Positions 23,163 to 34,250 of a stretch of 64,000 nucleotides of DNA are shown here, piece after piece. Made by a program: the position numbers and the translations under genes. Position 1 is the stretch's first letter. Each line of letters starts with the position of its first letter. Under the pieces are notes generated by a model that saw only the letters and a program-made list of their open reading frames with translations, was not told the origin of the DNA and did not search any database. This DNA comes from Erigeron canadensis (taxonomy: Eukaryota; Streptophyta; Magnoliopsida; Asterales; Asteraceae), in assembly GCF_010389155.1 (NCBI RefSeq), contig NC_057764.1, positions 10,044,001-10,108,000 of the forward strand, read 5' to 3'.

Positions 23163-25899
23163 TTCACTTTACCATGGAAGGAATTCTTGATTCGTTTTTG
23201 AAAAATTATAAAAAGTTGAAAAACAAAAATCAAATAAAAAAATATAAAATTTAAAAAAATAACAAAAAGAGTTTTTGGTTTTTTTTAAAAAAAAAGTGGT
23301 TTACATATGCTATGTATGTAACCCGGGCTTCATATTTTTATTTATATATCTTTTTGGTTTACATATACTCTGTATGTAACCCGTGCTTAAATGATATATT
23401 TATTTCAAAGTGGCTTATGCACACTAAGTGTATAACCCGTACTTATTTGTTTTAAAAAGAAAAAATTATTTATGTTTCAAAGTTGGAATTGTTGTTATAC
23501 ATATAAATTGATATAAGATAACGCGGAATTGAACGTCTTTGTGTACTTCCAAGTGGTCTTATATGAATGTATATGTGTAATATATTGGATTTTAATCATG
23601 ATAACCTGAGTATCACAAGATATTGATTGCAATTTTGTTCCACCTGTTTCAAAAACTCTCAAATTGTTGATATGAGAAGCAAAGGATTGAACGCCTTTGT
23701 GTACTCCTGAGTTGTCTCATCTTGAACAATTGATTGAGTTCACTTTTCATAAAAACTGTTTTGATTTCACACAAATCATTTTTGCTCCATCTTTTCTATG
23801 AAAATCTTTTTGATCTATCTTTGCATAGATTAAGGGGGAGTTTGTGATTTCAAATCTCTTTCAAACTTCAAATGTGTTGTTTAAAATTTTTTTTTTTTCA
23901 CATTTGATGATTTTTTTCAAAACATTTGCTTCAAAGGAAGTTCGGTGTTTAGTTTGCACATGAGCGACTAAGTTTTTTTTTTTCTCAAAATTCTACTCCA
24001 TGAATTTCATCATCGCCGATGAGTTCTAACCCCGGAGTATTCACTTCTTTCATTAGATAGTGAGGGTATTTTTGAGTTACGATGAATTCGTGCAACTAAG
24101 TTGGAGAGAGTACAGTCGAAAAGTGAGAGGTTATGGTGATAATGTTGTGAGAAAAGGGTTAAAAGAATTGATACCCTTCACTAAAATTCTCAAATCGCCG
24201 AGTAAAACACATTTCTATCGGATGTCATTTGTTGATATCTCGGTATTGAAGAAGCCTTCATGGACCCAGTGAAGCAATGCACATCTTTACCTAACCACTC
24301 AAGTGTTTCTTAACAAATGCTTGTTTTATTTCTCACAGAGATTTTCTCATTTCTATTGACTCTTCATTTGGAAGACGTTGATATTGAAAAAGGGTGACAC
24401 TCTGCTCCAGTCCCCGACTTCATTTGATCACTTTGTGTCTAGAGCTCTCGTGATTGATCATTAATTTGATCGTTATTCATTCTTTAGGCCACATTTGTGT
24501 CATATCTTTGTGATACACGTGCTTATCTTTGTGATATAGCTGGAACATTTGTAGTGATATCTTAATTGATATTTCACGATGATCAAATGGAAATCCTACC
24601 ATTGCTAACATCATTTCCCGCTTTGAACGTAGGTCTCATAATTGTATTTGTGTAATTATTGAGTTAACAAGAAGTCTATTGTGACCTTGGATTTTCCCTA
24701 AAAGTGTTTAAGGATAGTAGAACATGGTTATCGAACGCTTAGGTGACACTGACCATGGTTTACATTCTTTGAAGCAATCTTGAGGTTGGAAAGCCAAAAG
24801 ACCAAACTATGTTAGGGGTTTGCTTTGTGCATTTCTCAATGATACATAGGAAATCTGATAAATGGTATACATTTCTTTCGGTCATTTCATTAATCCTTTC
24901 GATTTTTGAATGCAAACGAATCATTCTTATCCGGTTTCTTTTCTCATCACCCCAACACAGAAAACACCAACACCATAATAAAATGCTTATACCAACAATG
25001 TCAACCTTACATTTTAGTTACCCATAGGGTTATTTGGGTTGGATTAATGGTTTGGGTTGATGAGTTGTTAGTTCATATATCTTTGTGTAAACATCATTGA
25101 GCTATGGATCTTTTGATTTCTTTTGACATTCTATTCAATCAATGTTTGCATAATGACATTGGTTCCCAACTTTGTCATTATGAGGGGGACAAAATAGTAT
25201 AATTGATTTTTGATTGAGGAAGAAATTAGAATGATTTTAAGGATAAGAAGATCAAGATCAATAATGAAAGGATGCTCACTCAAGATGTTACAAAAAGTTC
25301 ATAAATGCTCAAATCAAAGACTGTGATTACTCATGAATTGAGGAGGAGCATGATTACTCTCAAAAGTGTTCAAGACGATGTGACAAAGATCAAAGCTTCA
25401 AAGGACAAAAGGCTGAAGATTCAAGACAAAAGAAGAAAAGCTTCAAAAAGAGTCTTCATCAAATTAAAGATCTTCAAGTCATACAACAACACTTTACCAA
25501 AAGCTACATTGCACATATCAAGGGGGAGAGTACATATTTCTGAAAATTCATTCCAAGACTTCAAAGAAAAGACTTCAAGATTCGAAGATTGAAGAATTCA
25601 AGACAAGTTCATACCGCATTTCAAAAGACAACTTTGATCTTTGATTTAACAATCTTCGAAGATTTAATACACACACACTCATCATTCTCTGTTCAATAAG
25701 AACATTGAGAATCAACAAATGATTTAACTTCAAGAAGTCCAAGACCAAGACTGAATCAAGTTCTCCAAAGACAATGAGAAAGCTTTGAAGACTTGTCTTA
25801 ATACACAAATTATCTTCACCACCGGGCTCATCAAATTCATTTCTACAAGACAAAATAACACGTACTTCAAACCTTACAATATATCACTAAGGGGGATAA
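23163..25899 (+). other. COP-A 3' non-coding region with hairpins, shared motif and repeated PPTs
   Basis: 2.7 kb between pol and 3' LTR, mirrored in the minus copy at 41396-44248. It holds three tandem hairpins (23298-23324, 23356-23382, 23412-23438) of the form GGTTTACATA-loop-TATGTAACCC. A GAACGCCTTTGTG-type motif occurs at 23525, 23684 and 24729. Four AAGGGGGA-type polypurine tracts lie at 23832, 25182, 25520 and 25889. Short ORFs (24060-24272, 25305-25592) are not preserved as ORFs in the other copy and are not called. Confidence 0.85.
25889..25899 (+). other. COP-A polypurine tract adjacent to 3' LTR
   Basis: AAGGGGGATAA immediately before TGTTAGAAATCC, the position expected for plus-strand priming. 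Confidence 0.88.
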
Positions 25900-26212
25900 T
25901 GTTAGAAATCCAAAAATAGTGATACATTGTAATTTAAGTTATGGACTTACTTGTTGTTAAGTCATGTGTTGATGATTTCTAAGATTGAGGGGCTAATTGT
26001 GATAATTAGCATAGTTGGTTAGTTTAGACTATAAATAGCCCTCAATACCTTAGAAATCATAACTTTTGTATAACCTTGACATACCATTACACCTGAATAA
26101 CACACACTTGATCCCAATTCTCTCTCAACACACACAGAAACACCAAGAACCCACACACACACAAAACCGCCATTGTTGATGTGAATTCGAGTGATAAAAT
26201 CGTGTTGTTACA
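25900..26212 (+). repeat. COP-A 3' LTR, 313 bp
   Basis: Starts TGTTAGAAATCC and ends GTTGTTACA. It aligns with the LTRs at 41083-41395 and 52575-52885. A TATA box CTATAAATAG lies at 26029-26038, followed by a CA/AC-rich stretch, so U3, R and U5 are all represented. Confidence 0.9.
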
Positions 26213-28938
26213 CGTGTCAGCACAAAACTTGAAGAGCCAAATTTCTGACACTCTTAATGCACGAACTGACGAAGTCTCCGGCCAGTCACAGCTGGAGATC
26301 GAGGTTCCAGACTCTACGGCAAATGATGCCACGACTGAGGAAAGAGCGGTTATGGTTGAGGCACAAGTGACCTCTTTTCAGGAAGTAATTCCTACAACTG
26401 ATGAAACCATTGAGGAAACTCAAACTTGTCATCAGGAGCCTGAACAATCTATTTAGCCACCCCTACCATTTATGAATCTAGGCATAATTGAGGGTGAAAT
26501 TCAGCTTGAGTCCTCGGACTCTTCTGAAACCGAATCGGATCAGGAAATGGCTGATGCATCTGTACATGATCAGCTCCCTTCCTTTTCTGATCAACCCCTA
26601 GATCGCCAAGTTTCAATTTCACCTATTTTATCGGAAAGCTTACAAGATCCTCCCCTATTCGCCTCTCGCCAGCTACTATCTTCCATGGGTGTGCCTAGAA
26701 ATAGACACATCCTAACACCATTGTCGCCGTCGTTCACACGTGAGCATTCTCAGCATGAACGACAACTTGAATCTCTTCCCATCATTTCTTCAACAACTCC
26801 TCTTGTTTCAACTGCTGCTACTACAACTGGTGAACTATCATTTATATTACATCCTCCAGTTGTACCTGTAGCCTTTCGAGCAGGTCCAGTGACACCTTGC
26901 CCTCCATCACTGGATAGTCAATTTGCTGCCTTTCAATCCGATCTCTCAAACCTTCTTACGAAGGTGGATGAGATTCAAAAGGCACTCGATAAAAATACAA
27001 AGTCCCTCTCCAGGTACCAGAAGGAGCACATTACAAATGTTAGAGTAGTTGACCTAAGGATTAATAAATTTTCTGCTAATGAGGACTTAGTGTTTGGCAA
27101 GCTCAACGAGTTGGTGCAGTCCTCCAATCAACTGGCAACATCTTTAAGGGAGGCATTTGCACTGACCCAAACTGGTGTCACATCTACCATCACCAATCTA
27201 TTAACTAATACTATCAGATCTTCAGAGGTGGATGTGCAGGAACTTGAAAGACAGGTTAAATTGCTCTTTGAAAAACCTGGTCTTAATGTGACTGAGCTTG
27301 GTACCCAATTGGCCACTTCAGTTGGTCATAAGATTGAAGACACCTTGGCTGCCAGAGAACAAGTATTTTTGGAAAAAGTGATGTCTGAGATCACCAAGAT
27401 TGCAGCGCCCCAGGTTGATTTCACTCCCATAACACCTGAGATTGATCGGTTGAGGTGCAGTCTTGATACTCTGGCCAGCAAGGTATCTGAACACTCTACT
27501 GCTTTAACCAATCTGACAACTGAAGCTGGTAAAAACAAGGATGAAGAGTTGAAGAAAATGTTGAAGGAGGTTATTCGAGAGATGGTTCCCTCTGGTCTCT
27601 CGCCACATGATAAGAAGCTTTTAACTGACATACAGAAGAGTCAAGTGCAAACCTTTGAAAATGTTATGACTCAATCTAAGGAAATTAATCATCTGTGGAG
27701 GACTATGAGGTTGGTTTGTGGGACATTCAAGCAGTGTAAAGATATGCAGTCGTGGCAACCTCTAGCTAATTTGCCTTCAAGCCCTTCAAATTTTGAAAGT
27801 ATTCGTAAAGGGCTAGATGCTGCCAAGGGGGAAATAACTGTGCATACTTCTTCTACTGCCCTTGAAGCTCCCAAAACCACTGGGAAAGAGTTGGTAGTTT
27901 CTAGTGCTAGTAGTGATGCTAGCCAGGTTGTTGTTACCACCAGTACTGAAGCTGGTGGGCATATTGAAATTTTTGATGATGTTGTGTTAAGGGGGAATGT
28001 TGATAAAGGTAAGGCAATGGCCACTGATGAATTTGACAAGTTGACCAGTTGCCTCCAGTTACTGAAAATGAAAGTCAAAGCTAGCAAGGATTGGGTATCT
28101 GGTTAAGGGGAGAAAGAAAAAAATGAAAATTAATCAAGAAAAATCTAGGAAAACTCTCCCACTTACCCTTGTTGATGCAACTGACGCACAACTCCTTGGC
28201 ATACAACTGTTGGAATATAAGAAAATAAAAGAAGATGCAAGGATTGTGTAATGTGTGAATGAAATGCTGGAGGTTGAACTGGACAAACACTATCAAGATG
28301 ATGAAGCCAAACTTGATGCTGGTTGTCTAAATGTATTAGTGGAGAAGGCCAAGGAAATAAGGCCAGAAGGGATTTTGAAAAGGATTGAGCAAGTAAAGAA
28401 GGCTGTCAACCAAGTATTGAATCCACCCAAAGTCAAAGGAAAGAAACATAAGACTAAGGCATTGCCCCTGAGGACTTGGGTGGAACCATCTGAACCAACC
28501 AATGATGACATTCGAGCAGCCACTCAGAAGCTAAGCACGAGCCAGATCAAGCTGACAAATGAATCTGAGGCTCGAACATATTTGCAAAATGTGCTGCGTC
28601 GAAGGCATAATAAGGGCAAGATTCAAGATGTGCAAGTATCAATCAAGCCAGGTGCCAGACATTATGTGGTTAAGGTACAATACTTTGGTGGACCAACTCG
28701 AACAACTGAGAATCCTGATATTCATTAGTATGGTCATTCTGAACATGTGGAGATGTTGGATATTTTGGCTGAGAGGCAACACAAGAACAAAATTGTGAAA
28801 GGCTGGGAGTATATATTGCAGAACCTGATCAAGTTCAAAAAAAATGTTGAAAAAAGATTGGGATTTGATCTGGAAGACAAACTGCCGATTTCATCTGTTG
28901 CCAAGAAAAGAAAAATTGGCGAAGGGTCACATACTTAA
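26213..28938 (+). pseudogene. COP-B third ORF (plus copy), 5'-truncated
   Basis: Open for most of 26213-28106 with one in-frame TAG (26454-26456). After TAA 28104 a second frame continues to 28938 with stops near 28249 and 28726. It starts directly after the COP-A LTR, so its N-terminus is lost. Seen: an acidic Ser/Glu-rich segment, a Pro/Ser/Thr-rich linker, a long probably coiled-coil middle (about 26930-27720), a basic Lys-rich stretch (KVKGKKHKTK), a compact C-terminal segment shared with 3325-3710 and 57035-57345, and a basic tail AKKRKIGEG. No signal peptide or membrane segment, so it does not look like an envelope. Function unknown. Confidence 0.8.
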
Positions 28939-29209
28939 ATTTTCCTTTGTCTATCTACTTGTAATTTTATTTTACTTTCTTGTAACTGATGTAAAATTAT
29001 TGTATATACAAGTTGTCAGATTGTAACCCACAAGATAGATAGTGATAAAATCTACAAACAATTAAAATTGAACCCAAGGCATTTGATGATCTATAAAAAT
29101 GCCTTGGAAAATTAATAGGTTTTATCAAACTCAAGTATTTCAAACTTACACTTCTATAGAAACAAGTTTGAAAATACTTGGCAATATTTCAGGACAATTA
29201 GGGGGAATT
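28939..29209 (+). other. COP-B 3' untranslated region and polypurine tract
   Basis: Non-coding. The PPT TTAGGGGGAATT (29198-29209) directly precedes the LTR, exactly as in the two minus COP-B copies. Confidence 0.85.
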
Positions 29210-30127
29210 TGTTAGGTCCAGTTTTGACTATAAACTGGAGCTCTCCAACTGCATCTGGAGAGCATGAAGAATTGTCCGAAATATTAGAAGTCCAGTTGCA
29301 TCGTACAATTTAAGCAACTGATGACTTCCTCCAGTTGAGATCTGAAGACATAAATCTAAAGACCTTCCAGTTGAAGTCGAAGACAACAAGTGGAAGAAAG
29401 GAAATGGCAATGGCAGCGAAGCCCAGTTGACATTTCACCGGGTCAATCAACTGGAGATCCTTTAGTGTAAATGCCTTTACAAAGCTTTACACTGATTACG
29501 GGGAAGACCTTTTGCACTACATCCTTTTACCCGGACAATAATCTTGTCTGTGGATAAAAGTGCGAAGATGTAGAGTGGTTGAATAAAGTAACCTTTTGTC
29601 TTACTTTATTTAGCAGACACAAAGGATTATTTACTAATACTTTTGTGTGTTGTCAACCATATTTGTATGTCGAAGTTGAGATCCCAATGCTCATACTTCG
29701 ACTATAAATAGAGGTCCTTGCACAAGCATTTTCACAACTTTGCAAAATTCATACTTCTGCAATATTGGTGAACTTGTGCAATATTCTCTTAATCGCAAAA
29801 AGGAACATTTCACAACTTTAAGTGTTTTGATTGTTAAGAGAATTTCCAAGTATAGATCAATTGTATTTCATAGGTTGTTAGGATATTTACATACTTGTAT
29901 TATCTTGGTTCCGCAACAACCTTGTATTTTATTTAACAATCAATAAATAAAATACACTTGAAAAATACATATTGTCTCACCAATTTAAATACTTGTCATT
30001 TATTTATTGCATTGTATTTACTTATAACTTGTCACCTTAATAAGTTAACCTCTAGATTGCCTGGTACACAATCACTTTAAACTGGTCACATCCAAATTAA
30101 GTGATTGTGTTGCAAAGTTACTCAACA
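29210..30127 (+). repeat. COP-B 3' LTR (plus copy)
   Basis: Starts TGTTAGGTCCAG. TATA box CTATAAATAG at 29702-29711. The R/U5 portion around 29900-29990 (TTCCGCAACAACC, AATAAATAAAATACACTT) is matched on the minus strand at 55990-56045. The right end is uncertain; ACTCAACA at about 30127 is a plausible terminus, but no PBS or second LTR fixes it. Confidence 0.75.
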
Positions 30128-30950
30128 TTTTTCAATATACCTTAGACATAGAAATGTTAAGTTTTGATGTGAAAGGATATATAGTTAATATGTTATTAGC
30201 AGCCTTAGATATAGAAATATTATGTTTAAATGTGAAAGACTGATGTTATATTTTATATATACCTTAGACATAGATATATTGTTTGAATTTTAAAGGTTTT
30301 CATATAAACCTTAGAAATAGAAACGATCATATGAATGTTAAAGGTAAGTATGCTTTAGACATAAGAATTATGTTTAAATATGAAAACTTTTTATAAGTTT
30401 TCTTTTGAAACTTTAGATATCGAAACATAAATATGTATGTGAAAAGTGCTTCTATGTATTGATTATTTAGGTCATATAGTTATACATTTTGTTTTCATAA
30501 GAATATGAAGTTGTAATCAATATGATAAATGGTATGAAATTTATATAATATAAAGAGATTTTATATCATAAGAATTTCTAAATAATTGTGGAATGTGCAT
30601 CTTATTGTCCCATTTCATAATGTATGTGTGCTCTGATAATTAATCTTAGTTATGTATGGGGGAGTACATACAAATGATTAATTACTCTGATACATTGTCA
30701 TAGTTATGTATCCCAGTCATAAATTCAGGGGGGGGGGTACATAAGAATGATGGTAGTTATATTCACCGATCATAGTTATACTTCCTAGTCATAAAATTGA
30801 GGAGGAATGTAAGAATGAAGAATCAATTTTATAACTATGTGTATATTTTGTGAAATTGTGTCAAGTACGTTTGCAAGTGATACGGATAAGCGTGTAAGCA
30901 TAAATTGCAAGTGGTACAGTTAAGTCTGTATGCAAGTGCTTATTTGCCTT
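30128..30950. repeat. AT-rich region with two degenerate repeat series
   Basis: No ORF. Six imperfect units begin near 30140, 30202, 30262, 30309, 30352 and 30410, each CCTTAGAYATAGAAAY followed by a TTTRAATGTGAAAG-type end. A second series near 30648, 30700 and 30770 repeats TAGTTATGTA, then a G-rich run and TACATA-AGAATGA. I see no element that owns this sequence. Confidence 0.6.
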
Positions 30951-33407
30951 ATTTTCAAGTAGTACAGATCGGGAAAGCTTGTTTCGAAATTGTTTAAGAA
31001 AGATTGATCGTGGAAACTTGGGTCTGAGTGAGCCTTAGGTTCACTAGTCTTGTTCTCAGATTCCTCTGACTTAAATGTCTCAGGAATATGGACATCACTA
31101 GATTTACTGCATTGTATTCTTCAAAGGACAAAGTCCGAAAGCTATCATAGTTGTGACTAAATGGTGGTGGCACAACATTATATTTCTGGACAAAACTAGG
31201 TTATTCACCTTTAGACTTTGCATCTCTAAGGTGTCCCATCATAGTTCCTATGTCTCTCATTTTGTTTAGTTTGCCACTTAGTTCAATAATTTGTACCCTA
31301 GAATCAGCTAATTCCTTATCTTAATTAGCACTTTCCTTAACTACCCTTTCATAATCTATATCAAGCATTTGATTTCTGCCCAGTAACTGTGCATATTTAA
31401 CTCTAAGGGACTCAAACCTATCTTCTTCAGATTTTTTTCGATTAAGATATGTTTTAACATGACCTTTAAATACCATTACATCAGTTGTTAGCTTAGTTCT
31501 ATCACTATTAGCATCATTTAATCGGGTCTTTGCTAACTCAATCTCCTTGTTAAGATGAGTAACTATGCAAGATAAACTTATGCTATGCTTACATACAGAA
31601 ACAAAAGCATGTAGAGAAAAACTTACCTGTTGTTCTGGAGCCTCAAGATTAGCTACAAAACTCATTAGCTCTTTTGTGCTTAGATTATCGGGTATCTTAA
31701 TCTTTACACCTTTGTCCCTTTTCTGTGATTTTGAACTAGATTCAGCTTCAGAAGAAGCCTCTATAACCTCAGCAATTTCGGCTTCAGTGGAAACCTTTTT
31801 AATTTCAGCTCTTACTGGATCTAATAGTTCAGGTTCCTCTTCTACCTTCTGATGAAAACTATCAAGATCATCCCTGTTGGCATATAGTGTATAGTCGAAT
31901 GAATTATCAACAAGAACATTCGTCCCTCCATCAAAGTCTTGAATTTCAGCCATGAATGCATGATTCTGATCATCGGTACTAGTTGAAGCCCAATTATATG
32001 TACCATCATTTTGAACCACCAATGCTCTTGAGTTGTCAACTTCTCCTGAGCTTCGGTTCCCAGTATTAGCATATTGACGCCCTGAATTCTGACCAACATT
32101 AGAACCACCTTGATTGATAATCTGACGACCTGTAGCTGAATTGTTGTCCTGTCTTGGCCTCTGAAATTCACGAGAAAAATGTCCAAAGCCATCACAGTTG
32201 AAACACTTCACCTTAGTCTTATCAAACCCTACTTTGCCGTCTGTGACCTTCCTTCTGGTTCTATCAGTGAAACGTTGAACTCTCAATGTTAACATAGCCA
32301 ATTGCCAGTTCAGGTCCATTTCTTCCAGATCATTTGGATCAACTTGCTTGTAATCCTCCCTAACCAGTTCAGGATAAGTCAGTTTTCCTCCATATAGCTT
32401 TTCATGATCCGACACAAAAGAAGCGAGCATGCCCAGATGTCCCTCTATGGATCTTATGCTCATCGGCATACCTGTTAAACCCGAGCTTGGAGAATTACTA
32501 TTCTGATTACCATTATGAACAACAATCGCTGATTCTGGAGAACTTACATACACCAAGTTGTTGTCAGAATCCATCGTCCTGGTTATTTTCTCATCATGCC
32601 TGTAGAAGGCAGTTATCCCTCCACTTGTAGATCTTGAGGAAGGAATGTTTGTCCTTCTATGATAGAGTTCAAGACCCTGAACAAAATCACTGCTGCCTGC
32701 TTCCTTCGATTTTCTTTTCATATACTGGCTTCTTAGCTTTCAAATAATCTGCTTCAGAGTCTATTTACTGAAGTCGGGATTTTGTTGGATAGAAGTAATA
32801 AATCCTTCCTACTTAATAGGAAGTGCCTCCAACAACTTCTCGATAACATCTTCTGGATCCGGATTGTACCCAAAGTAAGCAAGCTCAACCAACAAATCAC
32901 TGTAACGAACCAGCGTCTCATCAAGAGATTCATCTTTGAAGCCAATAAAAACATAATACTGCTTCTTCAACAAGTCTTTCCTACTCTTCAAGAGATCATC
33001 GTCACCTTCACAATGAGTGCATCCCATAAGCCTTTAGCTGTATCATACTTTTCAAACAGATGCAGAACTTCCTGTTAGAGAGCCATTCGAAAAGATCCTA
33101 ATGCCTTGCTTTCAACTTCATAATCTTTCTTTTTATCAACGTCCATTTGTTCATATGAAGCTAGCCTAGCACTGGTTGAACCTGGAGTCTCACCCAACAC
33201 CGTAGGAAGAGTATAACCATTTGTAATGCACATCCACATCCTCACATCCATCAATCTATAGTACGACTCGAATCTGCCCTACCAATTGAAGTATTTGTCA
33301 AGGCTTATCAACTTTGGTGGTGAATTGTCCTTTTCGGTTTCATGATCCATCAGAATCATTTGATTCAGCAAAGCCTGATAGTTTGCGGGTAATTGAGACG
33401 TCATTTT
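30951..33407 (-). pseudogene. COP-C gag pseudogene
   Basis: Starts at ATG 33405-33407 (MTSQLPANYQALLNQMIL). Reading leftward: the gag fold with MWMCITNGYTLPTVLGETPG, then ESLDETLVRYSDLLVEL and DVIEKLLEALP, typical of copia gag; then a long open stretch (31321-32721) with the zinc knuckle CFNCDGFGHFSREF, whose final Cys is replaced by Phe, followed by charged, probably coiled-coil sequence. Stops and frameshifts lie near 33290, 33075 and 32760-33000. Pol-like residues continue weakly to about 30950 and then end. Gag would package element RNA; this copy cannot. Confidence 0.85.
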
Positions 33408-33761
33408 CTCCGAGCTAGCAAAGTTCACGAACTGTTTAAAATAAACGAGGTCAAATAAATACGAGGTCGCAATTGAACTGGCGAGGTCATAATTAGCTAC
33501 CCAAGTCGAAATACGAGTTGGATGAGGTAATATGAGCCCGCGAGGTCGCAAACGATGCTAAGTCTTCAATTCTCTTGAATTCGAAACACTAAAAGCCAAA
33601 AACACACTTTCGACGGCTACAAATACCAAGATATACGACGAACAAGATTTTCGGTCGTAAACTCGTGAAAGAATCACGTCTAAACGACCCTAAATCAAAC
33701 GTTGTCTATTACCACAAACTATAACCTTCCGGTATGAAACCAAGAGGCTCTGATACCCACT
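33408..33761 (-). other. COP-C leader and primer-binding site
   Basis: The PBS is the reverse complement of GCTCTGATACC (33747-33757), matching initiator tRNA-Met over 11 bases. The leader carries several copies of an ACGAGGTCG word (near 33447, 33461, 33484, 33541), also found in the adjacent LTR. Confidence 0.75.
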
Positions 33762-34250
33762 TGTAAGTCCCCCTGAATTGGATCGTTAATAGTTTGCTCT
33801 AGTTATCAGAGGTGCGGAATCCCTCTCTATAACTCGGTGATTCACAACGAAGCCCCTAGATCACCTACTGCCTCTCAGATCTTCTTCGGTCTAGTGGAAC
33901 AATCCTTTGACCTATTAACCTGCTATACTAGCTTGATAATTAGACAAATGTTCAACCCTAATCTCTGTTAGGGTTCTGGTATTTATAGGAAACACCCAAA
34001 AGGCTTCAGCCCGACTAGGTCGTATTTCTGGCCCAGCTCGACCCAATTACGAGGTCGTATTCGTGCTCTAGTCTCGTATTTGTCCCTGCAAATACGGGTT
34101 CATATTCCTATAGCTTGCCTCGTATTTGACCCAAAAAATACGAGGTCGCATTTCCTCCTAAAGCAGATTAATTATACGTTCAATACTAGTATTTTATGCA
34201 TAATCCAAAGTTCATTAATAACAATCACATTACAAATACATATTACATTA
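33762..34250 (-). repeat. COP-C 5' LTR
   Basis: In minus sense it ends CTTACA at 33762, just before the PBS. TATA box CCTATAAATACC near 33980-33991. U3 is marked by repeated CTCGTATTTG / AAATACGAGGTCG words at about 34012-34155. The start is not fixed because the partner LTR is not in the window; about 34235-34255 is a guess from ATTACA ends. Confidence 0.65.

Larger units (their letters stand above)
19652..26212 (+). mobile_element. COP-A plus copy, 5'-truncated copia element
   Basis: Contains the end of gag, complete-order pol, a 2.7 kb 3' non-coding region and a 313 bp 3' LTR. It is the same family as the complete minus copy at 41083-52885: protein and non-coding regions align throughout. 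The 5' LTR, leader and most of gag are missing; the left border is an abrupt junction with the GYP-2 LTR. On the right the LTR abuts the COP-B third ORF, suggesting COP-A inserted into that ORF. Long gag, multiple polypurine tracts and a long 3' non-coding region are Sirevirus-like traits. Confidence 0.9.

Noticed and set aside
23220..23300. A-rich stretch as a LINE or SINE poly(A) tail
   Set aside because: It directly follows COP-A pol and is present in the other copy in the same place, so it belongs to the element.
24060..24272. 70-residue ORF in the COP-A 3' non-coding region, a possible extra gene
   Set aside because: The matching stretch of the other copy (about 43150-43350) is not open and contains indels, so it is not a conserved ORF.
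27689..28087. 132-residue minus ORF opposite the third ORF
   Set aside because: Antisense shadow; the plus frame shows conserved features and this one does not.
26213..28938. Third ORF as an envelope gene
   Set aside because: No signal peptide, transmembrane segment or Cys-rich ectodomain; coiled-coil and basic tail point elsewhere.
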